Below are positions 46,671-55,900 of a DNA stretch of 64,000 nt, piece by piece (positions within the stretch are counted from its first letter, which is position 1; every line of letters begins with the position of its first letter). Made by a program: the position numbers and the translations under genes. The DNA lies in contig NZ_JAUDRH010000005.1 of the NCBI RefSeq assembly GCF_030381805.1, forward strand, positions 124,001 to 188,000, written 5' to 3'. This DNA is from Chlorogloeopsis sp. ULAP01 (GTDB taxonomy: Bacteria > Cyanobacteriota > Cyanobacteriia > Cyanobacteriales > Nostocaceae). Below the pieces are notes generated by a model. The model worked only from the letters and a program-made list of their open reading frames with translations. It did no database searches and was not told the origin of the DNA.

Positions 46671-48110
46671 ATGCAGATCAAACAAAATAAAATCTTCCGC
46701 CAAGAAGCCCTTGATCGTCTGTCTTCTCCTGAACAGTTAGATCAAGCAATTCAAGTTGTCAAGCCCCAAGCATGGCTAACCCTAACTGCTATGGGCTTTT
46801 TAGTTGCTATGGCTGGAGTCTGGAGTGTATTTGGGCGAATTCCCCTAACTGTGACAGGGCAAGGAATTCTCATTCGTCCCCGGCATATAGTGCAATTTCA
46901 ATCTCCTAGTTCCGGTCAATTACTAACTTTAAAAGTCAAGCCAGGAGATATTGTAAAAAAAGGGGATGTGCTTGCTGTTATCGACCAATCTACCTTAAAG
47001 CAGCAGTTGCAGCAAGAGAAAGCAAAGTTGCAGCAACTACAAATTCAGAATCAAGAAATTGATAAGTTAAAAAAACAGCTAATTGCCCAGCAAATCCAAA
47101 TCCTCAAACAGCAACGGATGGATATGGAAAGCAGCCTCAAGCGAGAGCAAGTGACGCCAAAGTTGCGAGATCAGACAATGAGCGCGATCGCCCAAAAACG
47201 CCACAGCTTGAGGCAAAGAAAGAAACACATTAGCTACTTGCTAGAAATCTTGCAACAACGAGTTGAAAACAGACGTCACCTCTTTCAAGAACGCGCAATC
47301 AGCCAAGATTTATTTGTGCAAACTCAGCAAGAATATTTCAATACTCAGACACAATTATTAGACATTGAAACACAGTTAAAAGAGCTTGATATTCAAACAA
47401 CCAATGCTCAAAGAGATTATTTACAAAATCTCAATAAAAATGATGAAATTAGTACTAGAATTAAAGACTTAAAAACTCAAGAAACAAAATTACAAACCCA
47501 AGAACTTCAGCAATCTATAGAAAAAACGAATCAAATCCGAGAAGTTAAGCGTCGCATTGCTCAGTTAGAATTACAATTAGCAAAAGAAAGTAAAATCATT
47601 AGTAAATATAACGGTCAAGTATTAGAAGTAAGTGTTGTTCCAGGTCAAATTGTTAATTCGGGTATTCGCCTTGGCTCAATCGAAGCAGAAGATCCTAAAA
47701 CAAAACTTGTGAGCCTTGTTTACTTTGCTAACAAAGATGGTAAACAAATTAAACCTGGAATGTCCGTACAAGTTACTCCCAGCTTTGCCAAGCGTGAGCG
47801 AGAAGGGGGCATCTTAGGAGCGATCGCAGATATTTCTTCCTTTCCTGTAACAACAGAAGATATTGCCGCACTGGTTGGCAATCAAGAAATTGCAGCTAGC
47901 CTTGCAGGCAAAGGAGAAGGTAAAGTTCAAGCTTTTGTGCAATTAAAAGAAGATCCAACTACGCCAAGTGGTTATAAATGGTCATCTTCACAGGGGTCAC
48001 TACTAAAATTATCATCTGGTACCATTACCTCAGTTCAAGTCAAAGTGGGAGAAACAACACCTATTTCTTATATTATCCCGATACTTCGCTCTTGGACTGG
48101 CATCTATTAA
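46671..48110 (+). CDS. HlyD-family membrane fusion protein of the NHLM bacteriocin-secretion type
   Basis: The 479-residue protein has one membrane helix near residues 37-57 (AWLTLTAMGFLVAMAGVWSV), a lipoyl-like half (PSSGQLLTLKVKPGDIVKKG), a long coiled coil rich in Gln/Lys (about 105-310), then the second half-lipoyl region and a beta-barrel with SVQVTPSFAKREREGG. Segments ARPRHIVQ-like and SLAGKGEGKVQAFVQLKEDP fit the NHLM/NHLP secretion adaptor that pairs with peptidase-containing ABC exporters for ribosomal peptides. No NHLM ABC exporter, precursor peptide or modifying enzyme is in the window. AGAAAGGAG just upstream is a good ribosome-binding site. Confidence 0.8.
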   Translation: MQIKQNKIFRQEALDRLSSPEQLDQAIQVVKPQAWLTLTAMGFLVAMAGVWSVFGRIPLTVTGQGILIRPRHIVQFQSPSSGQLLTLKVKPGDIVKKGDVLAVIDQSTLKQQLQQEKAKLQQLQIQNQEIDKLKKQLIAQQIQILKQQRMDMESSLKREQVTPKLRDQTMSAIAQKRHSLRQRKKHISYLLEILQQRVENRRHLFQERAISQDLFVQTQQEYFNTQTQLLDIETQLKELDIQTTNAQRDYLQNLNKNDEISTRIKDLKTQETKLQTQELQQSIEKTNQIREVKRRIAQLELQLAKESKIISKYNGQVLEVSVVPGQIVNSGIRLGSIEAEDPKTKLVSLVYFANKDGKQIKPGMSVQVTPSFAKREREGGILGAIADISSFPVTTEDIAALVGNQEIAASLAGKGEGKVQAFVQLKEDPTTPSGYKWSSSQGSLLKLSSGTITSVQVKVGETTPISYIIPILRSWTGIY

Positions 48111-48772
48111 AAGGGAACGAGGAACAGGGAACAGATAAAAGGAACTATTTCTATTAGTTCTCCGACTTCTTAAAGAAGTCGGAGAACTGTGTTTTTAATA
48201 CTTGGCTTAATATATACTTATGAAAAAATAAAATACTGAAAAATATGTTTGGACGATTTTTAATTTGTAAAGTTAAGTATAGATATATTGAACCTAAAAG
48301 TAGCTCTCTTCATAAATGGAGAAGATTAACTGTCAACAGGGATACTTATCAACTTCGGTGCTGAGTATTCTTAAAATCCTTTGTATTTATCCTCCTTAAT
48401 GTAGAGGAAATATACTCAAAAATTTGCTTTTTTATTCCACTCTTTAGTCACATTCTTTACTTTAACATCAAAAAACTAAACAAAAAATTTAAACAAATTA
48501 CTAGTATATAAAGTTCTCAGCTAAATGCCAAAGTGGCAACCCTCAGTTGTGAAATTTGTTATTCATTGATTTACCGGGGATTTTTATTTATGTCTACTGA
48601 TAACGCCACATAATCTTTAGTCATAGGCTGCCAGAAAAATAAACTTTTAATTGTCCCATCCTTTACAATAAATTTACGCTATATTTGAACAAAATTGGGA
48701 GGAATAAAACATACTAGATAACTAAATGGGGAAGCAAAATTGCCGTAAATTTTTTAGAATTACCATCACAAT
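48111..48772. other. Intergenic region between HlyD and Ser/Thr kinase genes
   Basis: About 660 mostly AT-rich bases without a gene. A perfect hairpin occurs at 48157-48187. The rest shows no clear feature apart from a GGGAGGAATAA near 48697, which is not followed by an open frame. Confidence 0.45.
48157..48187 (+). terminator. Perfect 15-bp hairpin downstream of the HlyD gene
   Basis: GTTCTCCGACTTCTT is followed by one A and its exact complement AAGAAGTCGGAGAAC, then TGTGTTTTTAA. It lies 47 bases past the HlyD stop and is a good terminator candidate. The same palindrome type is known as a dispersed repeat in cyanobacteria, so it may serve as both. Confidence 0.7.
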
Positions 48773-50536
48773 ATGATTGGTCAGTTACTAGCAGGACATT
48801 ATAAAGTCCTTGAAGTATTGGGTGAGGGGGGCTTTGGTCAAACTTACATTGTTGAGGACATACACCTCCCAGGAAAACCCAATTGTGTCCTCAAGCATCT
48901 TAAAACTACTAGTACAGACCCGGAATCTTTGGAAACTGCCAGAAGGCTATTTCAAAAAGAAGCCGACACTCTACAACAGTTAGGGAATCACAGCCAGATA
49001 CCGAGACTTTTAGCTTACTTTGAAGAAAACCAACAATTTTATTTAGTACAAGAATTTATTGAAGGACACCCTCTCAGTAGAGAACTACCTCTAGGAAAAA
49101 GATGGACAGAAGCTCAAACTATTGAAATGCTCACTGAAGTGTTGAGCATCTTAGAATTTGTTCATACTCAGGGGGTAATTCATCGAGACATTAAACCTGA
49201 TAATTTAATTAGGCGTGTATCAGACAACAAATTAGTTCTAATTGACTTTGGAGCTATCAAACAACTGCGAAGCCAAACTGCGATTGGAGCAGGGCAGCAA
49301 AACATTACTATTATCGTCGGCACTCGTGGCTATATGCCCTCTGAGCAAATTCGGCGTCTACCACGTCCTAGCAGCGATATTTACGCTTTGGGGATGATGG
49401 GTATTCAGGCACTAACAGGAGTATATCCCCACGAACTGCAAGACGATCCGAATACGGGAGAAATTCTTTGGCAAGATTTGGCTTCCATCAGCTCGGAATT
49501 AACGGCTATTTTAGCGAAGATGACGCGCTATCATTTCAAAGAACGCTATCAAACAGCCAGCGAGGTATTAGCGGCGTTACGAGAGTTGAGTAATTCGAGC
49601 AATAGTGCGATCGCAAGTGTTGAGTCTTCTGCAACCAGCCTACATCAGTTAACTTTAGAGTGGGTAGAAGATGCTCAGGTAAAGTATCGCACGATTTTGG
49701 AAAAGCAACAGAGTAAAAATCCTGGCAAAATCCGTATTGGTCGTGACCCTGAACAATGTGATATTGTTTTACCAGATCCGACAATATCTGGGCTGCACGT
49801 AGAAATCTTTTTTTATTCACCAAAACAGAGATTTTATTTACGGAACCTACGCCAGCAGAATCCTCCTATTATTGATGGGCAATTGCTATTGGCTGGAGAG
49901 ATGCCTCTAGCATCTGGCAGCACTCTGCGTTTAGGACAACAGAATTTTAGAGTCAGGGAAATAAGCTGCAAGCAGTATCCTAGTGGATACACCCCGATGG
50001 ATTATTCCAAGTGCTTTGCGATTACACTTGCATCGGCACAACCTGCACCTAAGACTATGCGGATATCACAAATTAAAAAGTCTGAAAACGGTGGCAGAAA
50101 AGTAACGTCGGTAAGTCCGATTATAGTCCCAGCTTCGATTGCGCCTAGAAGAATCCAACCTAAATTAAAGGTGGGTACAGCAGTTGCAGTTAGTGCGATC
50201 GCGGGTATATTTCTATTGAATACTGGTAATTTAAACAAAAATAAAGCACAACAGAATTTGATATTACAACAGCCTCAATTATGTCGTGTTGTTTCTCCTT
50301 CTGGCGGCAAGTTATTGGCAAAATTACGCTCTGAACCACAAACAGAGATTGGCGCAATGAAGCAATTAAATCTTGGCGAAAAAGTTTTATTTATGAGAGT
50401 ACGAGGCGATTTTGTCCAAGTAAAACTTGCTGATGGCACCCAAGGTTGGGTTTTCGGAGATGATATTCAGCGTTGCCAAAAAACTATAGGTAATTCTGGT
50501 AGTTTTTATTCAGACTCAAATTTACAACCTAACTAG
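48773..50536 (+). CDS. Ser/Thr protein kinase with FHA and SH3-like domains
   Basis: The 587-residue protein has an N-terminal Hanks-type kinase (about 8-270): glycine loop LGEGGFGQTYIVED, Lys in CVLKHL, catalytic HRDIKPDNLI, DFG in LIDFGAIKQL and GYMPSEQ in the activation segment. An FHA domain follows at about 320-400 (KIRIGRDPEQCDIVLPDPTI, SGLHVEI), then one membrane helix near 468-484 and an extracytoplasmic SH3-like domain (LLAKLRSEPQ, GTQGWVFGDDIQ). The combination allows phospho-dependent docking inside and wall or ligand sensing outside. Substrates unknown. Confidence 0.92.
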   Translation: MIGQLLAGHYKVLEVLGEGGFGQTYIVEDIHLPGKPNCVLKHLKTTSTDPESLETARRLFQKEADTLQQLGNHSQIPRLLAYFEENQQFYLVQEFIEGHPLSRELPLGKRWTEAQTIEMLTEVLSILEFVHTQGVIHRDIKPDNLIRRVSDNKLVLIDFGAIKQLRSQTAIGAGQQNITIIVGTRGYMPSEQIRRLPRPSSDIYALGMMGIQALTGVYPHELQDDPNTGEILWQDLASISSELTAILAKMTRYHFKERYQTASEVLAALRELSNSSNSAIASVESSATSLHQLTLEWVEDAQVKYRTILEKQQSKNPGKIRIGRDPEQCDIVLPDPTISGLHVEIFFYSPKQRFYLRNLRQQNPPIIDGQLLLAGEMPLASGSTLRLGQQNFRVREISCKQYPSGYTPMDYSKCFAITLASAQPAPKTMRISQIKKSENGGRKVTSVSPIIVPASIAPRRIQPKLKVGTAVAVSAIAGIFLLNTGNLNKNKAQQNLILQQPQLCRVVSPSGGKLLAKLRSEPQTEIGAMKQLNLGEKVLFMRVRGDFVQVKLADGTQGWVFGDDIQRCQKTIGNSGSFYSDSNLQPN

Positions 50537-50648
50537 GGACTAGGGGCTAGAGACTAGGGATTAGGAACAGAAGAGGGAGAGGGAAAGAAGGGGGGAGTGG
50601 GGGAGAATTATTCCCCGTGTCTCCATGTCCCCGCCTCCTCTTTTCCCA
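50534..50648. repeat. Purine- then pyrimidine-rich repeat block
   Basis: A run with TAGGGACTAGGGGCTAGAGA and GGGAGAGGGAAAGAAGGGGG turns into CCCCGTGTCTCCATGTCCCC on the same strand, a mirror-like arrangement able to fold. It separates convergent genes (kinase and DUF924 gene). Confidence 0.65.
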
Positions 50649-50652
50649 ATCC

Positions 50653-51228
50653 CTAAAATCCCGAACCAGGCTGCTTCAAAAACTCTTTTTCTTCTGATGT
50701 AGAGTTTCTTCCTAAAATCGCATTCCGGTGAGGAAAGCGCCCAAAACGCTCAATTATTTCCATATGACGAATTGCATAGTCAATACAACTAGCACTATCA
50801 GGATCGCTACTAAGTTGTTGAAATAGTTTTACTGCTTGACGTTGATGCTCAAGATTTTCACTGTGTTCAAATGGGAAGTAAATAAACCAGCGTTGTACCG
50901 ACAATAATTTTCGGTCATAGCCTTGGGCAATAGCGTGCTGTGCAGTTGAAAGTGCCTCCCAATCTGTGGCAAAGGCATCTGGCGTATTGCGAAACATATT
51001 ACGGGGGAATTGATCCAGCAGCAAAATTAGTGCCAGACAACTATCGGGAAATTGCATCCAGTCGTCTAAGTATCCCCCTGCCGCCTTTTGGTAATAATTA
51101 AAAAACTGGGTTCGCACTTGTTCATCAAACTCTGGTTTTTTAGTAAACCAAAAATCTCTTGGTTTTCCGTAATCTGGCTGTTCGGGCTTGCCAAACCAAA
51201 AGTCTAATACTTCTTGTGCCTGTGTCAT
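50653..51228 (-). CDS. DUF924 family protein
   Basis: The 191-residue soluble protein has the DUF924 signature: VLDFWFGKPEQ, RDFWFTKKPEFDEQVR, LALILLLDQFPRNMFRNTPD and WFIYFPFEHSENLEHQ, with IERFGRFPHRNAILGR. The family forms an alpha-helical fold and has no proven activity. Its ATG is 5 bases downstream of the stop of the SRPBCC gene, so the two form an operon. Confidence 0.92.
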   Translation of the reverse strand: MTQAQEVLDFWFGKPEQPDYGKPRDFWFTKKPEFDEQVRTQFFNYYQKAAGGYLDDWMQFPDSCLALILLLDQFPRNMFRNTPDAFATDWEALSTAQHAIAQGYDRKLLSVQRWFIYFPFEHSENLEHQRQAVKLFQQLSSDPDSASCIDYAIRHMEIIERFGRFPHRNAILGRNSTSEEKEFLKQPGSGF

Positions 51229-51233
51229 TGTTT

Positions 51234-51812
51234 TTACTGAGCACTACAAAGAACTTGTCGCATTTTACGCATATTCGCTGGCAATTCAAAATTGATTGCT
51301 TGTTGAATTAAAATTGACGGAATGGGAATATTCGGAGTAGCTTGTACAGCATAACTAAGCAAAGTACCACTACCGCAATCTAAGAGTTTCAATTCAGCAC
51401 TAAAATCGTGAAAACTGCCTTGTTCTAACCGGAACTGAATTTTCTGCCCCAGTTCTTCTACAACGTTTAAGTAAATTTCTACATGGGCAGTAAAAAACAA
51501 AAAAGCTTTTTGTGCTGCTTGATACAGACGCTTGACTTCACCTCGTCTTTGCAACACTTCGCTTTTGGTAATGTCAGGAAAATATTGTACCCAACGAGGG
51601 TAATCTGTGAGTTGTTGCCAGACTTGCGATCGCACTAGTGGTACATACATCCAAGCAGTTACAGCACCACCCCAAGCTGTATGCGCTCGTGTTTCTAACA
51701 AAATTTCACCCTGTTGTATGATTTTATTTTGCTCAACTTGACTCCAAGCCATTTGCGAACCAGGGGTACATGAGCCTGAGATATTGGATGCAAATATCAT
51801 GTTTTCTGTCAC
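51234..51812 (-). CDS. SRPBCC (cyclase/dehydrase, START-like) family protein
   Basis: The 192-residue protein carries the ligand-binding helix-grip pattern VRSQVWQQLTDYPRWVQYFP and DITKSEVLQRRGEVKRLYQ near the centre, with LLSYAVQATPNIPIPSILIQ towards the end. Such proteins bind hydrophobic ligands or act as cyclases. The N-terminal 20 residues before MAWSQVEQ are poor, and that Met is a plausible alternative start. It is upstream of the DUF924 gene in the same unit. Confidence 0.82.
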   Translation of the reverse strand: MTENMIFASNISGSCTPGSQMAWSQVEQNKIIQQGEILLETRAHTAWGGAVTAWMYVPLVRSQVWQQLTDYPRWVQYFPDITKSEVLQRRGEVKRLYQAAQKAFLFFTAHVEIYLNVVEELGQKIQFRLEQGSFHDFSAELKLLDCGSGTLLSYAVQATPNIPIPSILIQQAINFELPANMRKMRQVLCSAQ

Positions 51813-52296
51813 TCCTCAACTCCTCACCTTCCAGAGATTAAAACTCGGAACTACTTAATTATTGATTAAGTGTATTCCATCAATTACAATTCCAGCCCAA
51901 TAAACAAAATTTCCGAAAATAAATATTTTTAGCTAATTATGTTCTAATTTTTACTAATATTAAATAATATCTGTCAGCTTTTTCAGTAAAATTACCTTAA
52001 AGCTTGCAAAAATTGTCATATTGCCATACTAATCGATACTACTATCACTCGTACCATCCTCGAATACGAGCAAGTCATCAAGCGGCAAGCAGAGTAGGAA
52101 TGATGCCAGAAAGCAGAAACGAATATTTTTTGGAAATTCCATTATTTTTGCTTTATAACCCCGCAAAACGGCACAAATGCTCAATTATACTAATTTTATG
52201 CAGATTGCATTTTCAGCAACGCTCCGGTTCACTCTTAGTCGATCTAAGATTGCTATATCTCAGCTCGAAGAACTGTTAAGTTAAGAGGCAAACTAC
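51813..52296. other. Intergenic region, no gene seen
   Basis: An AT-rich stretch of 484 bases between a minus-strand operon and a small plus-strand gene. A TTG-initiated frame (52004-52279) exists but reads as low-complexity and lacks a ribosome-binding site; I do not annotate it. Both promoters should lie here. Confidence 0.4.
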
Positions 52297-52494
52297 GTGA
52301 GTCAATCTTCCAAATTCAATCGTACATTAACCCAAGCTTTTGGTCTGTTTCTCGGTATTGCCATCGCTGTTTGGGTATTGAGGGGTTTTGGCATACTTAG
52401 TTTTATCCCTGGAGGAATTATTTTGCTATTGTTTGTTTTGGCGATCGCCATAGCTGTACTCAGTTACGTGCAAAGAACTTGGTGGCGTTTTTAA
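52297..52494 (+). CDS. Small two-helix membrane protein
   Basis: A GTG at 52297 preceded by AAGAGG (52283-52288) starts a 65-residue protein with two hydrophobic helices, ALFLGIAIAVWV-like (about 14-29) and GGIILLLFVLAIAIAVLSYV (about 39-58), joined by a short loop, and a basic tail. Strong codon and topology pattern, with a HIP1-type site in the gene. I cannot name a family; cyanobacterial genomes carry many such proteins. Confidence 0.7.
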   Translation: MSQSSKFNRTLTQAFGLFLGIAIAVWVLRGFGILSFIPGGIILLLFVLAIAIAVLSYVQRTWWRF

Positions 52495-52905
52495 GCGCTA
52501 GACATCTATACAGAAAGCTCAATTGCGTCTGAGTAAAGAGCATCCGTGCTTTTGAGGCTCCCTACCTTTGTATATTTCTACTCAAAAAAATAAAGCAAAA
52601 AGGAGATGTAATTATATTTGACTATTATTATTGATTGAACTATATCTCACTATCAAATATATCTATATGATTGCTCCAAAAATAGATACTACGCTGTGAT
52701 AGTTTTATAGCGATTCCCTATTAGGTGAGGTACACAACCAATGTTTACAACGCAGAGAAGCGCTAAGGTTTGCCCAATTTTATTAGCAATGTACTCAGTA
52801 CCTAAGTAGATTAGGAAACGCTATATTTATAAAGATTTTAGCAAAAAATAAATTGTTCCTAATTTGAAATTTTTTATATTAAGAAATATTGTTTTCTAGT
52901 TTGAT
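52495..52905. other. Intergenic region upstream of the second hybrid kinase
   Basis: An AT-rich stretch of 411 bases without a gene or clear hairpin; it should contain the kinase promoter. Confidence 0.4.
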
Positions 52906-55900
52906 ATGGTAATGGATGCTCAACAGTTCAAAATATTGTTAGTTGATGATAGTCCAAATAATATAATTTTTTTATCTGATATCATCATTAAGCAAGGTTA
53001 CAAAATTCAAATAGAAAAATTGACAAAAAATGCTGTAAATACTGCGATTGCTTATCTTCCTGATTTAATTTTGCTAGTTATTAGAGAGTCACAAATAGAG
53101 AGTTACGAAATTTGTCAGCAACTAAAATCTCATACCGTAACTCAGGATATTCCGATAATTTTTCTTAATGTTTTAAACACAGAAACAGCAAGAGTAAAAG
53201 TTTTTCAATCTGGTGGCGTTGATTATTTGACAGAACCATTACAGGCTGAAGAAGTTATAGCGCGTATAGAAACTCAACTCAAACTTAAAACATTTCAAAA
53301 GCAAGTAAAAGAGTATAAAAAACGAGAGTTGACATGGCAAAAAGCTTACCTTAGTGCCTTTTTTTGTGGCGCTCCTGTTGGCATGAATATTTTAGATAAC
53401 CAATTGCGATTTGTACAAATCAACGAACTTTTAGCAGAGATTCACGGTTGTTCTCAAGCAGAGCATCTCGGCAAGACTCTACATGAGGTGATACCTGAAA
53501 TCGCACCCTTGATAGTGCCATGTTACGAGCAGGTACTCCAGACAGGTAAACCTATTCTGAATGTGGAAGTAAGCTACCCATCAACTCAACAGCCAGATGT
53601 TTTGCGTTACTTTCTTGCTTCTTACTTTCCAATTTCAGGAGATGTGAATAACCTTTCTGGCGTAGGAGCAGTGTTGGTAGAAATCAGCAATGGCTTATGG
53701 CAAGATGCTACGCGTCTGCACAAACAAACTGAAATAGCATTACAAGAAAGCCAACAGCGTTATCAAACTTTAGCAGAAGCTTCACCTGTAGGAATTTTTC
53801 ACACTGACTCCGCAGGCAATTGTTTATATGTGAATCAGCGTTGGAGCGAAATTACTGGACTTTCTCCAACAGTTGCCTTAGGTAATGGTTGGACATACGC
53901 TTTACATATAAGCGATCGCGATCGCATCTTTACCGAATGGTACAGTAAATTATCAGCAAGACAACCTTTTAAATCTGAGTGTCACTTCACACACCCAGAC
54001 GGCAGAATTGTTTGGGTTATCTGTCAAACTTTTCCAGAAATCGGTAAGGATGGGAAATTAAAAGGCTGCATCGGCACAATTACAGATATTACCGATCGCA
54101 AACTAGCCGAAGATGCCTTGCGAGAGAGTGCAGAGCGGGAACAAGCCATCACGCAAGTTATTCAGAGGATGCGCCAGACATTGGATTTAGAAACCATATT
54201 TTCTGCTACCACCCAAGAACTACGGCAAGTTCTAAACTGCGATCGCGTCGTTGTATTTCGTTTCCATCCCGATTGGAGTGGCGAGTTTGTAGCCGAATCA
54301 GTCGAGAATGGGTGGGTTTCGCTAATTGAGAAAAAAAATCATCACCCTCATCTAACAGAAAGTACTCTTCAAAACGAAAGCTGCTTTCTCCAAACCGCCA
54401 AGAGTGTAAAGAATCCGATACTAGATACTTATTTGCAAGCAATTAAAAGTGGTATTTTCACCCGCAATCAAGATTTTCTTTGTGTACCAGACATTTACAA
54501 AGCTGGATTGGATTCTTGTCATATTAACCTCTTAGAAGAATTTCAAGCCAAAGCTTATATTACAGTTCCGATTTTTTGTGGCAATCAACTTTGGGGATTA
54601 CTGGCAAGTTATCAAAATTCTACTCCCCGCCAATGGAAAAAAGAAGAAATCAACATTGCCGTACAAATAGGCAATCACTTGGGAGTCGCTTTGCAACAAG
54701 CTGAATTACTAGCACAAACTCAAAGACAATCGCAAGCACTCCAAAAAGCTGTAACATCTGCTGATGCTGCTAATCGCGCCAAAAGTGAATTTCTGACAAA
54801 TATGAGCCATGAGTTGCGTACTCCCCTCAATGTTATTCTTGGCTTTACTCAAGTTATGAACCGTGACAGTAATCTATCTAGCGAACATCAGCAAAACTTA
54901 GCAATCATCAATCGTGCGGGTGAACATCTGCTCAACTTAATCAACGACATTTTGGAAATGTCCAAAATTGAAGCTGGTAGAACCACCTTAAATGTTAATA
55001 GCTTTGATTTAATTCTCCTGTTGGATAGCCTCCAACAAATGTTACACATCCGTGCTGCTGCCAAAGACTTAGAACTTGTATTTGAATATGCACCCGAAGT
55101 TCCCAGGCACATAATTACCGACTCAAGCAAACTGCGGCAAGTTTTACTTAATCTGTTGGGAAATGCCATTAAATTTACAGACAGTGGTAGTGTGAAGCTG
55201 AAAGTAAGCATTAGTAATCAAAAAGAGAGTACAGATGATTTAATTTCCACCGCTTCGTATCTTGATGCCAGTCACCACTTCACACAAAGCCACCCACTCT
55301 CACAAAAGCCGCACTACACGACTCTACAACTCAAGGAAGCACCTCTTTCAGAAGCCGTAACTACGGAGGCTGCTGCACATCTACATCAATCGCCTAGTAG
55401 ATTGAAAAATCCTCTCAGAACTTTGGTTCACCACCAGACTGGCTTGTTTGTAGAAAACTCAAAATCTCCTGTTCCACAGACAGCGACTTCCCTGTTTGCT
55501 TCTTGTGCTAATTCTGTCTGTCTGCACTTCCAAGTCATTGATACTGGGCATGGTATTTCCCCAGAAGAAATTGAGTTACTTTTTGAAGCTTTTGGGCAAA
55601 CTGAAATTGGTAGAAAATCTCAACAGGGAACTGGGCTAGGTTTAGCGATTAGCCGCAAGTATGTACAACTAATGGGCGGCGAAATTAGTGTCAGTAGTAC
55701 CGTTGGCGTAGGTAGTACATTTGCTTTTGATATTCAAGTTACTCTTCCTTATCCTAACGAAAGTCAGATTACAGCTACTCCACACTGCCGAGTTAAGAGT
55801 TTAGCACCTGGGCAATCAGAATATCGCATTCTAGTAGTTGATGATGCCAAAGATAGTCGTATTTTACTAGTAAAATTACTAGAAAATATTGGTTTTGTTG

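Noticed and set aside
52004..52279. 91-codon plus-strand frame from a TTG
   Set aside because: No ribosome-binding site, improbable composition (many His, Arg, Tyr, Cys) and no family resemblance.
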